This document shows, piece by piece, positions 8,908 through 16,386 of a stretch of DNA of 64,000 nucleotides. The position numbers and the translations under genes were made by a program. The DNA lies in contig NZ_FNKI01000002.1 in NCBI RefSeq assembly GCF_900102925.1, forward strand, positions 1,178,001-1,242,000. The letters run 5' to 3'. Each line of letters starts with the position of its first letter. Position 1 is the first letter of the stretch. The notes under the pieces were generated by a model. It was not told where the DNA came from and made no database searches. It saw only the letters and a list, made by a program, of their open reading frames with translations. Source of the DNA: Flagellimonas zhangzhouensis. GTDB lineage: Bacteria > Bacteroidota > Bacteroidia > Flavobacteriales > Flavobacteriaceae.

Positions 8908-9588
8908 CTAATTGTTCAAGAGGTTTTTAAAAGCTTCGTTGGATAACACTATAGCGACGCTATCACTCAATACAGGATGTACTTTCTTGAAGGTGACATC
9001 ATTCAAATTTGCTACTGAAGTATGGGTCATTTTTAAAGCTATAGAATCTGCGATATTCTTTTCTGAAAATTGAAGATGACTCTCATTTTCCATTTGAATC
9101 GATAAGGTTTGGGCATTGCAGTTCTGCAATTCTATATAAGAATTACCTTTTAATTTCAATGTTAAATGTTCGGTTTTAAAACCATTGACTCTTTGGTGCG
9201 TGTTTGTAGCTATGATTCCAGAAAGATTGTTTTTATGAATTACAATGCCAGATGGAGTAGTGGTTAAAAAACTTTGCTCCATCGAAATATTGGATCCCGT
9301 AAACTCAATAAAAAGCGTATCATTCTTTACCACACTTTTAAAATGTTCCAATCTAGAACGCAGCACTTTTATGGCATTTGTGTCTTTTTGTACAATTTCA
9401 ATGGGATATCCATTACTTCCAGAAATTGATATAACTGAATAGGATTCTGAATCTACTGAAACATAGTTTTTAAATACGTCGTCCAGATCAATTTTTTCAT
9501 ACTCTATTTTAAGGCTTACATTGCTAGCAAACAGCACTCCAGCCATAGTGATGCTTAAAATGATGATAAATACAGTACTTGTTTTCAT
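8908..9588 (-). CDS. Exported GIN-like beta-helical protein
   Basis: The 226-residue protein has an N-terminal signal or anchor (VFIIILSITMAGVLFA) followed by regularly spaced hydrophobic beta strands, for example LTLKLKGNSYIELQNCNAQTL and LSIQMENESHLQF. The pattern resembles the head (GIN/DUF2807) domains found on Bacteroidota surface proteins. The precise job is unknown. It lies 3 bases after the ABC permease and 58 bases before the kinase gene, so it belongs to the transporter and two-component operon and may be the envelope-side accessory or sensor part. Family assignment is by pattern only. Confidence 0.6.
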   Translation of the reverse strand: MKTSTVFIIILSITMAGVLFASNVSLKIEYEKIDLDDVFKNYVSVDSESYSVISISGSNGYPIEIVQKDTNAIKVLRSRLEHFKSVVKNDTLFIEFTGSNISMEQSFLTTTPSGIVIHKNNLSGIIATNTHQRVNGFKTEHLTLKLKGNSYIELQNCNAQTLSIQMENESHLQFSEKNIADSIALKMTHTSVANLNDVTFKKVHPVLSDSVAIVLSNEAFKNLLNN

Positions 9589-9591
9589 ATC

Positions 9592-10350
9592 TTAAATTTC
9601 TTTTTCTTTCAACTTAAGCCAAACCAAAACCCAGAGTGCAATAGGCAAAATTATACGCACAAATAGAGCGCTATAAAAGTTGATGTGATCGGATAAAAAC
9701 ACTTTTACATTTTCTCCATGGTGTGAAAACAAAAAACTATCAAAAGTAATACTGGAAACTATGTTGGCTTCAGGAATTAATAAACTCAACAGCAAACCAT
9801 TTAAATAGTTTAAAATGATGAAAAGAATAGCTATTGCCAACAGCATCTTTATCAAACTATTTTTATTAAATATGACACTTCCCAATAGCATTAATCCATT
9901 AAATATTAAATAGATAAAAAAGAATTGATAAAAGTCGTTTTTAAACGGATTCAGAATAGATTCAAATTTTAATGAGCCTGCAAAAAGCAAATAGAAAAAA
10001 TCCGCGACGTAGAAAGTAATTACATAAACCAATAAAAAGAATACAGTAGAAATCACGATGCTCGATACCACTTTTTCCGAAGCTTTAGCAGGAATGCTCA
10101 AAAGCCACATACCACTTTGCGGACTGGAAAACTCACCAAACATAGAATTGGAAAAAACACCTCCAGCAATAAAAAGACCAATAACAAACACACCATTTTG
10201 TACAGCTCCTGAAAAACTGTCTTTCCATTGATGTACTACTAAAAACATAAAAATCAATAAAACGAGTAGGACCAAAAGACCAGTAACATAGGTCTTATAA
10301 TGCTCTTTAAATTGTCTTTTGATCAATAAGGACAATGTAGAATAATTCAT
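9592..10350 (-). CDS. ABC-2 type transporter permease
   Basis: The 252-residue protein shows six hydrophobic helices: about 21-40, 51-70 (VIGLFIAGGVFSNSMFG), 97-120, 138-160, 166-190 and 225-245. The sequence following helix two, SMFGEFSSPQSGMWLLSIPAKASEKVVSS, resembles the membrane-proximal coupling region of the ABC-2 permeases of Bacteroidota. It is the membrane half of an exporter whose ATPase is encoded six bases upstream. The substrate is unknown; exporters in LytTR operons often handle antimicrobial peptides or lipids, which is only an inference. Confidence 0.75.
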   Translation of the reverse strand: MNYSTLSLLIKRQFKEHYKTYVTGLLVLLVLLIFMFLVVHQWKDSFSGAVQNGVFVIGLFIAGGVFSNSMFGEFSSPQSGMWLLSIPAKASEKVVSSIVISTVFFLLVYVITFYVADFFYLLFAGSLKFESILNPFKNDFYQFFFIYLIFNGLMLLGSVIFNKNSLIKMLLAIAILFIILNYLNGLLLSLLIPEANIVSSITFDSFLFSHHGENVKVFLSDHINFYSALFVRIILPIALWVLVWLKLKEKEI

Positions 10351-10356
10351 GGTGCT

Positions 10357-11175
10357 TTATAGTTTAAGTTTATTGGCCAAGACTGCATTGAACAGCAGTT
10401 CAATGTCAACATACCCCAATGTATCGGATGTATTTTTTTGAATGGAAGCGAATCCGTTACTTACTTTTTCTTGATACAGAATTGTAGGGTCATCTTTTTC
10501 ATTTTCAGATAATTCAAACTGTAATTTTTTGGCAATAGCATCTTTATCCTGATTCAGCAAAATTTGTCCATCATGCATAATGATTATGGCGTCGATCAGC
10601 TCGTCCAGATCCCGTACTTGATGTGAGGTGATAATGACAATTCGATCCTCTTTAAAAGCGTCCTTGATCATATTTCTAAAGGTGATTTTGGAAGGGATAT
10701 CCAAACCATTGGTAGGTTCATCCATGATCAACACTTTTGTATTGGCAGATAAAGCAAAGCCGATTAATATTTTCTTTTTCTGACCCAAAGAGAGTTCAGT
10801 TACCCTTTTGTCTTTTGATATTTTGAATTCTTTTGTGTAAGTATCAAATTGATTTTCATCAAAATTTGGATAAAAATCTTTATATATGGTTATAAGTTCC
10901 TTTATGGTCAGGTTGGGTAAATAATATTCTTCTGGGACAAAAAATAAGTCTTGTAGAAATTCAACCTCACGTTTACCAGGTGTTAAACCAAAAACTTCAC
11001 AATTACCTTTGGTAGGAAAAAGCATGCCCGTGATATTCTTGATTAAGGTAGATTTACCCACACCGTTTTTACCAAGCAATCCATAAATTTTCCCCGAAGA
11101 AAACTGAAGGTTTATGTTTTTAAAAATGTTGATTTTCTTGGAATAATTATATTCTAAACTTTGAATGTTGATCAT
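10357..11175 (-). CDS. ABC transporter ATP-binding protein
   Basis: The 272-residue ATPase contains Walker A GLLGKNGVGKST at about 33-44, the ABC signature LSLGQKKKI, Walker B VLIMDEPTNGLD and the switch histidine in IITSHQVRD. It would power the ABC-2 permease encoded six bases downstream. It heads a five-gene minus-strand operon with the permease, GIN-like protein, kinase and response regulator. The start is the ATG at 11173-11175, giving MINIQSLEYNYSKK, the usual N-terminus of the family. Confidence 0.93.
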   Translation of the reverse strand: MINIQSLEYNYSKKINIFKNINLQFSSGKIYGLLGKNGVGKSTLIKNITGMLFPTKGNCEVFGLTPGKREVEFLQDLFFVPEEYYLPNLTIKELITIYKDFYPNFDENQFDTYTKEFKISKDKRVTELSLGQKKKILIGFALSANTKVLIMDEPTNGLDIPSKITFRNMIKDAFKEDRIVIITSHQVRDLDELIDAIIIMHDGQILLNQDKDAIAKKLQFELSENEKDDPTILYQEKVSNGFASIQKNTSDTLGYVDIELLFNAVLANKLKL

Positions 11176-11286
11176 GACACTTTATGGTTCGATATTTATT
11201 TAGATGCAACACTATAAAGGATTTCGTATTACAGAAAATAAAATCAATGAACGCAATCAACTGCTCAATAAAGTATGTGTTTTGAC

Positions 11287-11369
11287 TAATGGAGAATTAT
11301 AGCTTACCAATGGCGAACCCTTAAAATACAATACGAATACATTTGTACTATAATGTTCTCGCGTTATGT
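11287..11369 (+). repeat. Left copy of the island-flanking repeat
   Basis: This 83-base segment matches 15384-15463 in the same orientation at most positions. Shared blocks are AATTATAGCTTAC, ATGGCGAA, CTTAAAATACAA and ACATTTGTACTATAAT. The two copies enclose about 4.1 kb of low-GC accessory genes. The gap 11176-11509 holds this repeat and no convincing gene. Confidence 0.7.
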
Positions 11370-11509
11370 TTCTTTGCTTAGGTATAAGCAAAGCTTACTT
11401 CCTCAAATTTCCAGAAAAGTTGGGCTAAAAACTTTCTTTTAAAAAATGTAATGGAACACTTATTTATCGAGCCTGCGGAGTAGGGGAGGAAATGTGTGTG
11501 GAATGGGTT

Positions 11510-11737
11510 TTAGGCACAATTATTTTTCTCAACATGGATTTTCAATATAGCTTCCTTGAGTTCCATTAGTACATGACAAACATTTTGGCGGTCCATCTCT
11601 GAAAATGAATCAGTAGGTAAGTAATGAAACATATAAATGGCTTTGTCCAACCATTGTGTAAAGGAAAGTAAATCTCCCTCATGGCATTTTTCGAAGTAGG
11701 AGAGTAGGGGTAGTAGGTTATTTGGTTTTAAGCTCAT
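11510..11737 (-). CDS. Small hypothetical protein
   Basis: A 75-residue ORF (start MSLKPNNLLPLLSYFEKC, end IHVEKNNCA) with an alpha-helical, amphipathic look: acidic and aromatic residues alternate with Leu-rich stretches, and there are two Cys near positions 18 and 53 plus one near the end. No signal peptide, membrane helix or known motif was recognised. It lies just inside the repeat-bounded island, transcribed away from the XRE regulator, with an AT-rich palindromic region between them. A role in the island is possible but not shown. Confidence 0.5.
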   Translation of the reverse strand: MSLKPNNLLPLLSYFEKCHEGDLLSFTQWLDKAIYMFHYLPTDSFSEMDRQNVCHVLMELKEAILKIHVEKNNCA

Positions 11738-11784
11738 TTTAGGATAAATCTATTTGCATTTACGATGGAAACACTGGTAATAAC

Positions 11785-11852
11785 TATATAAATATAGGTT
11801 TTATTTATAAAAATGAAAACAAAATTCATTGTTTTAGTGTATATAAATATAG
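11785..11852 (+). promoter_or_regulatory. Direct repeat TATATAAATATAG upstream of XRE gene
   Basis: The 13-base sequence TATATAAATATAG occurs at 11785-11797 and again at 11840-11852, each followed by three T within four bases. The spacing (55 bases) and location between two divergent genes fit regulator sites, but chance in AT-rich DNA is possible. Confidence 0.4.
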
Positions 11853-11853
11853 T

Positions 11854-11879
11854 TTAAAACAATATTTATATTGTTTTAA
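11854..11879 (+). promoter_or_regulatory. Perfect palindrome, candidate XRE operator
   Basis: Twelve-base arms TTAAAACAATAT and ATATTGTTTTAA are separated by two T. The site lies 23 bases upstream of the likely -33 box of the XRE gene, a good place for autoregulation. Confidence 0.55.
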
Positions 11880-11902
11880 TAAACACTCGTTAAAATCTAA
11901 CA

Positions 11903-11933
11903 TTGTCTTAAAACGTGATTATGCCTAGCTTTA
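11903..11933 (+). promoter_or_regulatory. Promoter of the island XRE gene
   Basis: TTG at 11903-11905, a 20-base spacer and TAGCTTTA at 11926-11933 match the Bacteroidota promoter layout. The start codon follows four bases after the -7 box, so the transcript would be leaderless or nearly so. Confidence 0.5.
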
Positions 11934-11937
11934 GACT

Positions 11938-12141
11938 ATGTCTGAGCGAATAAACAGAATTAAAGAAGTGCTCGTTATCAAGGGAATGAGCCAAAAGGAG
12001 TTGGCGGTTAAACTTGACCGTAATCCAAATACAATTACTTCTATCTGTAATAATAAATCCCAACCACATTTAAAAGATCTTAAAAGGATTGCGGAAATTC
12101 TGGATGTGAATATTAGAGATTTGCTTGTGCCAACAAAGTAG
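11938..12141 (+). CDS. XRE-family HTH regulator
   Basis: The 67-residue protein is a bare helix-turn-helix domain of the Cro/XRE type: MSQKELAVKLDRNPNTITSICNNKSQP carries the recognition helix, followed by LKRIAEILDVNIRDLL. It binds DNA, most likely as a dimer, and is a likely repressor of its own operon given the perfect palindrome just upstream. It is the first gene of a plus-strand series with the coiled-coil membrane protein and the DGQHR protein, beginning 68 bases downstream. Short XRE proteins of this kind often head mobile or defence modules. Confidence 0.85.
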   Translation: MSERINRIKEVLVIKGMSQKELAVKLDRNPNTITSICNNKSQPHLKDLKRIAEILDVNIRDLLVPTK

Positions 12142-12209
12142 AGAGAAAATAATTATTCATTTATAATTCTAAATGGAATTCCCCCAATTGAATTTTAATT
12201 AGGTATTGT

Positions 12210-12992
12210 ATGCTTGAACATGATAAAAAAGTAATAAAAACGTACATAATAATTGTTTGGGGGATTGTTATTTTTGTTCCCTTATTCCTTGTGATTGCGA
12301 GTATTGTTCAATTCGTTTCATTTAAAAATGATTTTAAAAATGGCCAGGAAGCTTATTTTAACACCTTAAATCAAGTCTACAGTTCTGAGATTATTTCTAT
12401 TCAAGAATTAGATTCTATTAAAAATCAAATGTTATCGGATACAACCTATGTTTTTGATGATAGAATGCAAAAAAGGTTTCAGAATATTGAAAAATCAATT
12501 ATTAGACACAAATTATTAATTGATTCATTAAACAATGACAATTTGCTTCTCTTTGAAGGAAAAATTGATTCTTTGAATAATTCTATTGATTTATATAATA
12601 AGAAGGTCAATAAAATGAAAGAATTAAAGATTGATTTTGAATTAAAATCTAATGTCTTTTATTCGCTAGTTCTATTGATAATTGCTCTAACTGCTTTTCT
12701 CGGATATCGAAGTTTTGTTAATATTAAAACTTCCGTTAAGGATGACACAACAGAAGAAGCTAGAAAAACCGCAAAATTCCTTTTATCTGACGAACTTAAA
12801 AGGACAATAATGGATTTGATTCGAGAGGATGGGGTCATTAACGATAATTGGGCAAATTTTGAAAGTGAGTTAGATAGAAAACTAGAAGAATTTAAGAATA
12901 ATATTACATCTGATATTGATACCTCTGATTCTGCTAAAATTTCAGTTTTAGAAAATAAAGTAGATGCAATTCTACAGAAGCTAGAGGAATAA
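12210..12992 (+). CDS. Two-TM coiled-coil membrane protein of unknown function
   Basis: The 260-residue protein has a transmembrane helix at about 11-38, a polar and predicted coiled-coil extracytoplasmic stretch at about 60-145 (many Leu/Ile heptads such as IDSLNNSIDLYNKKVNKM), a second helix at about 149-170 (VFYSLVLLIIALTAFLGYRS) and a cytoplasmic tail ending in another short coil (LENKVDAILQKLEE). No enzymatic motif is visible. The DGQHR gene starts 15 bases after its stop, implying co-transcription. It might anchor or signal for the DGQHR protein; this is inferred from gene order only. Codon use is markedly AT-rich compared with the flanking core genes. Confidence 0.6.
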   Translation: MLEHDKKVIKTYIIIVWGIVIFVPLFLVIASIVQFVSFKNDFKNGQEAYFNTLNQVYSSEIISIQELDSIKNQMLSDTTYVFDDRMQKRFQNIEKSIIRHKLLIDSLNNDNLLLFEGKIDSLNNSIDLYNKKVNKMKELKIDFELKSNVFYSLVLLIIALTAFLGYRSFVNIKTSVKDDTTEEARKTAKFLLSDELKRTIMDLIREDGVINDNWANFESELDRKLEEFKNNITSDIDTSDSAKISVLENKVDAILQKLEE

Positions 12993-13007
12993 ATCTGATT
13001 AAAAATT

Positions 13008-14528
13008 ATGATAGAAGTTAAAATAACATATCTAAATCAAATTATCAATGATGATAAAAAAATTGGCATTGCTCAAATACCATTTTTAGATTTGAAAGAT
13101 GTCGTAGCTTATACTCGAAGGGAAGATGATGAGGAAAAATACTATCAACGTGCAATTCAAGATCAGAAAATTCTTGACATTAAATTTTTTATTCTTAAAC
13201 AGATTAATAAAAAGATTAACGAAGACCTTAACTCCTCAGCTTTAGGAACTTTTCCTACTTCTACGATAATTGCAATTAATTCGAATAATGATTATGAAAA
13301 TCTGGAAGAATTTTCAAATTATATGCAAGCAACCAGAGATTTAGAGGAAAGGAATAACGAGTTCAATGAATGCTTTTTAATTGAAGATGAGAATAGTTTA
13401 AAAGCTACAGCATTTATCCCCAAAGGAAAATCAGCTTTAATTGTTGATGGACAACATAGATTATATGGCATAACCAAATTATATGAAGATGTGTCAGAGA
13501 GTCAGGAGATTATTGATAAATATTATCGAAGGGAAAAGGATATTTTTGACAATAAACTTACACCTGAAATTGTGAAAAGTGAGCTAGAAGATTTTGATTT
13601 CTTATGTTCAATGCTAGTCAACTTTGATGTATATGATCAAAGTAGAGTTTTTGCAGACGTGAACTTTAATCAAAAGTCAGTTAATAAATCCCTTTTCTAT
13701 GATATTTTTGGCACCTACCCAGATGTAGACAATAATGAAATTGTTTTAGCTCATGAAATTACAGAGCTATTTTTTACAAATGAAAATTCAGTATTTAATG
13801 GAAATATAAAAATGCTTGGTGGGGGCCCAGGGTTGTTCTCTCAATCATTTTTTGTGGAATCCTTATTAAAGTTTTTTAAAGTAAGTTCTATTTGGGGAAG
13901 TAAAGCTTCGCAATATTTGATTGTTAATAAAGACTATTCTAGACTATCAAATGAGCAAGAAAAAAATCAAGCTGAATTAATACGCCTAATGGATTCCAAA
14001 CAAAAAATTGAAAATGAGATCTATGGGTTTTTAAACAATTATTTTGAGGTCGTTTTAGATCATTGGAATGAATACGTACCAATTCAAATTGATTCTGAGG
14101 AAAAAGGCAGGGTAATTAGGCGCTTTTATAACCAGATAGGTGATAAAACAAGGTATGATCATGTTTTATTAAAAACTATTGGCATTGGAGCATTAATGAA
14201 ATATATTGAGTTGATTTATAGAAGGGTAAAAGAATTATCACTAGCTCAACAATCTGAATATATAAGAAAATTGTTGATTGAGATTGATAAGGAAGACCCA
14301 AATTTATTTTCTAACAAGAGTGTTTTTAAGGGTGGCTCAGGTTTTGGCACAAGAAACAGAATATTTTATGATATGTTTTTTTATACTGCTGAACTATTAA
14401 ACAAGAATAAAAAACTAAATAAGGACGAGCTTAATATTTTATCTAACATAGTTAAGGATAAGAACCCAGAATATGTTAAAAGTATCTTGCCAAATTTGCA
14501 TAATGATTTAGCGGTAATTGGTGGCTAG
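13008..14528 (+). CDS. DGQHR-motif protein (DndB-like)
   Basis: The 506-residue protein contains the signature ALIVDGQHRLYGITKL (DGQHR at 147-151) and a second conserved block FADVNFNQKSVNKSL at about 215-229, the two hallmarks of the DGQHR family that includes DndB of DNA phosphorothioate systems. In that family the DGQHR segment resembles the ParB-like fold, and DndB acts in regulation of DNA sulfur modification. No dndCDE or restriction genes are nearby, so this is a stand-alone member and its role is unknown. It follows the coiled-coil membrane protein by 15 bases and lies in a repeat-bounded low-GC island, a context typical of mobile or defence cargo. Confidence 0.75.
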   Translation: MIEVKITYLNQIINDDKKIGIAQIPFLDLKDVVAYTRREDDEEKYYQRAIQDQKILDIKFFILKQINKKINEDLNSSALGTFPTSTIIAINSNNDYENLEEFSNYMQATRDLEERNNEFNECFLIEDENSLKATAFIPKGKSALIVDGQHRLYGITKLYEDVSESQEIIDKYYRREKDIFDNKLTPEIVKSELEDFDFLCSMLVNFDVYDQSRVFADVNFNQKSVNKSLFYDIFGTYPDVDNNEIVLAHEITELFFTNENSVFNGNIKMLGGGPGLFSQSFFVESLLKFFKVSSIWGSKASQYLIVNKDYSRLSNEQEKNQAELIRLMDSKQKIENEIYGFLNNYFEVVLDHWNEYVPIQIDSEEKGRVIRRFYNQIGDKTRYDHVLLKTIGIGALMKYIELIYRRVKELSLAQQSEYIRKLLIEIDKEDPNLFSNKSVFKGGSGFGTRNRIFYDMFFYTAELLNKNKKLNKDELNILSNIVKDKNPEYVKSILPNLHNDLAVIGG

Positions 14529-14696
14529 AAGAAAATGCGGGCCAGCAAGGGCGTGAATTTGTGGCTGGGCACAAAGAGCCATTGCCCTGGGCTTTGTGTG
14601 TGTGAAACACACTGATAGCGAAGCTATAAGACACAAAGAGCGCGTGGAAGCATATTTTCTTCTTGATTTTTTGTTTCTTTTTTATCAAGAAAAAAG
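14526..14696 (+). repeat. Long nested palindromic segment after the DGQHR gene
   Basis: Several inverted repeats are nested here: an outer pair AGAAGAAAATGC and GCATATTTTCTTCT, an inner pair CACAAAGAGCC and GGGCTTTGTG, the small hairpin ATAGC-GAA-GCTAT and a final hairpin TTCTTGAT / ATCAAGAA. The segment is more GC-rich than the genes around it. It can fold as a long imperfect cruciform, reminiscent of recombination sites of gene cassettes, but no consensus core site was recognised. The last hairpin could also work as a terminator. Confidence 0.6.
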
Positions 14697-14721
14697 ATAT
14701 GAACGTAATATAAAATATGAG

Positions 14722-15018
14722 ATGGATAGCACTTATGATAAACATGTATTCAGACTATGTGTAAAGGACGCTAGAAGAATCATTGAGGAAAAGGATGAAA
14801 TTTCTAAGTCTGCAACTAGTCTTTTGGCTGAATTGTTATATGAATATACTTCAATTAATAAAATTCCAATTAGGACCATTACTTGGGAAGATGTACTAAA
14901 AAACAATTCTAGCTGGGTTGATTATTATGATGAAGATGAAAAGAGATTTAATAAGATTAAAACTCTAATAATTCGTAAAATAGACCATGAAATCGAAGAA
15001 AATAAATTTTCCTTGTAA
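14722..15018 (+). CDS. Small hypothetical protein of the island
   Basis: A 98-residue acidic, alpha-helical protein starting MDSTYDKHVFRLC and ending EIEENKFSL, with the conserved-looking block TITWEDVLKNNSSWVDYYDEDEK. No motif or membrane helix is visible. I chose the ATG at 14722; an upstream GTG at 14596 would read through the palindromic segment, which is unlikely to be coding. It is the only gene between two long palindromic segments, so it may be an individually mobile cassette. Function unknown. Confidence 0.55.
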   Translation: MDSTYDKHVFRLCVKDARRIIEEKDEISKSATSLLAELLYEYTSINKIPIRTITWEDVLKNNSSWVDYYDEDEKRFNKIKTLIIRKIDHEIEENKFSL

Positions 15019-15507
15019 AAATTGATACGGAAGTAAAGCAAGTGCTTGGAAATTTATGCTCTGCTAAATTTTAAGCTTTTGCGACAAGTTGTCGAGAATA
15101 TTCTGAACTTTTCTTTTCCAATTATCAAACTAAGAACATAGTTCAACTCGGGCAGAAAATTTTTGCTTTTGGCCGGGGCAAGCGTGGGCAAATTGTGTGG
15201 AAAAGAAAATGCCTCGAGCATTTTGCTTTTGTAAAACAATCGATCGTTTGCGCGCGGCAATTAAATATAACGACAAATTATGGTACAAATGAAAACCAAC
15301 GGTGCGAAGCACACAGATTAAAAATATTCATGACCCCGTTGAAAATTACCATAAATAACGCTCACATGAGGGATATTTTACATAATGGAAAATTATAGCT
15401 TACGGATGGCGAAACGCTTAAAATACAACATGACGACATTTGTACTATAATTTACATTATGTTAAATAGAATATTAAATAAGAGGTAAAAACTCACCTAT
15501 TTCACTT
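15019..15507 (+). repeat. Palindrome-rich non-coding segment
   Basis: This gene-free stretch holds several inverted repeats: CTTTTCTTTTCCA near 15110 pairs with TGGAAAAGAAAA near 15197; AAAATGC-CTCGA-GCATTTT is at 15206-15224; TTATGGTA near 15279 pairs with TACCATAA near 15352, with AACGG / CCGTT inside; and ATAACGACAAATTATGGTAC near 15266 is an imperfect inverted copy of the segment ending at 15460. Open frames here are shadows of the palindromes and look non-coding. Confidence 0.6.
15384..15463 (+). repeat. Right copy of the island-flanking repeat
   Basis: This copy matches 11287-11369. It is itself partly palindromic: CATAATGGAAAATTATAG at its left pairs imperfectly with CTATAATTTACATTATG at its right, leaving a loop of about 42 bases. 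Confidence 0.7.
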
Positions 15508-16254
15508 CTAGGCCAAAATCATTAAAGGAATCTTGGATTTTCGGATTACAGCTTTTATCGGACTTGTTTTAAACCACAAATGTTTTCCTTCCTCTTTAGA
15601 AACGCATAGTAATTGAATATTTGTTTTCGTCACGTAATTTACCATGCTGTCCAAGGCATTGGTGCCTTTACTAAAAACATAGGAAATGGTTTTTTGACCC
15701 AAATACTTTTTGGTTTTAGAAACCTTATCTTTTTTAATGTGAAATAAACGAACAGGATTATCATCTTTTGGATTTAAATTTTTAATGATTTGTAGTCCAC
15801 TTTCCTTAATGCCACCACCAAATATGCCGAGATTCATTTCTTTAAAAGAATACAGTTCATCATCCTTTCCCAATAATAAAATATTGGTGTGATCGGTATG
15901 TTTTATCACCAAATCGGTGATGCTACGCCCAAATACACTTGAAAATCGACGTGTTTTACCCAGCACCAAAAAATCTGGTTGTTCACTGGATACGTATTCC
16001 AACACCCTTTTCTTTACAGCTCCTTTTTTTATTATAAAGTTAATGGGCAGTGCTCCCTTGGTCCTAAATTTAGAGACCATTACCTCCAAATTCACTTTGG
16101 CCGAAGTGTCATCCTTATAAAATGCAGTTGGACTTTTCACATGAAAAACTTCAACTACCCCACCAATGGCTTTTGCCAAACCAACGGCATTGGCCAAGAC
16201 AATTTCTGAGTCTTTGGACAAATCAAGTAAAACAGAAATGTGATAGGTTTTCAT
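15508..16254 (-). CDS. Universal stress protein family protein
   Basis: The 248-residue protein starts MKTYHISVLLDLSKDSE and has an alternating beta/alpha Usp-like fold. The first half contains AIGGVVEVFHVKSP and DFLVLGKTRRFSSVFGRSITDLVIKHTDHTNILLL, resembling the C-terminal Usp block G...G....S.....H....V. The second half (about 140-248) looks like a degenerate second Usp domain. Such tandem Usp proteins are cytoplasmic and respond to stress or adenine nucleotides; the nucleotide-binding glycine motif is only partly kept, so ATP binding is uncertain. It stands alone next to the island boundary. Confidence 0.75.
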   Translation of the reverse strand: MKTYHISVLLDLSKDSEIVLANAVGLAKAIGGVVEVFHVKSPTAFYKDDTSAKVNLEVMVSKFRTKGALPINFIIKKGAVKKRVLEYVSSEQPDFLVLGKTRRFSSVFGRSITDLVIKHTDHTNILLLGKDDELYSFKEMNLGIFGGGIKESGLQIIKNLNPKDDNPVRLFHIKKDKVSKTKKYLGQKTISYVFSKGTNALDSMVNYVTKTNIQLLCVSKEEGKHLWFKTSPIKAVIRKSKIPLMILA

Positions 16255-16386
16255 TAGGTCAAGTTTTGATGTGTTCTTTTAAATGTAGCATCAAAAACCC
16301 TAATAATCAATTGTTTAACTAATCTTAAACACTAAAATCAGAAATATGTAATTTTGGATATGATAAATTAAATTTTGTAGAATATT

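Noticed and set aside
13008..14528. A full dnd phosphorothioation system
   Set aside because: Only the DGQHR protein is present; no dndA, dndC, dndD, dndE or dptFGH-like genes are in the window.
14596..14721. GTG start extending the 98-residue island ORF
   Set aside because: It would translate the nested palindromes; the ATG at 14722 is cleaner.
15195..15398. ORF of 67 residues in the palindromic gap
   Set aside because: It follows inverted repeats and has no protein-like composition.
14526..15465. Integron attC sites
   Set aside because: Palindromes are suggestive, but no conserved R' and R'' core pair or integrase gene was found; GTTAAAT at 15461 alone is not enough.
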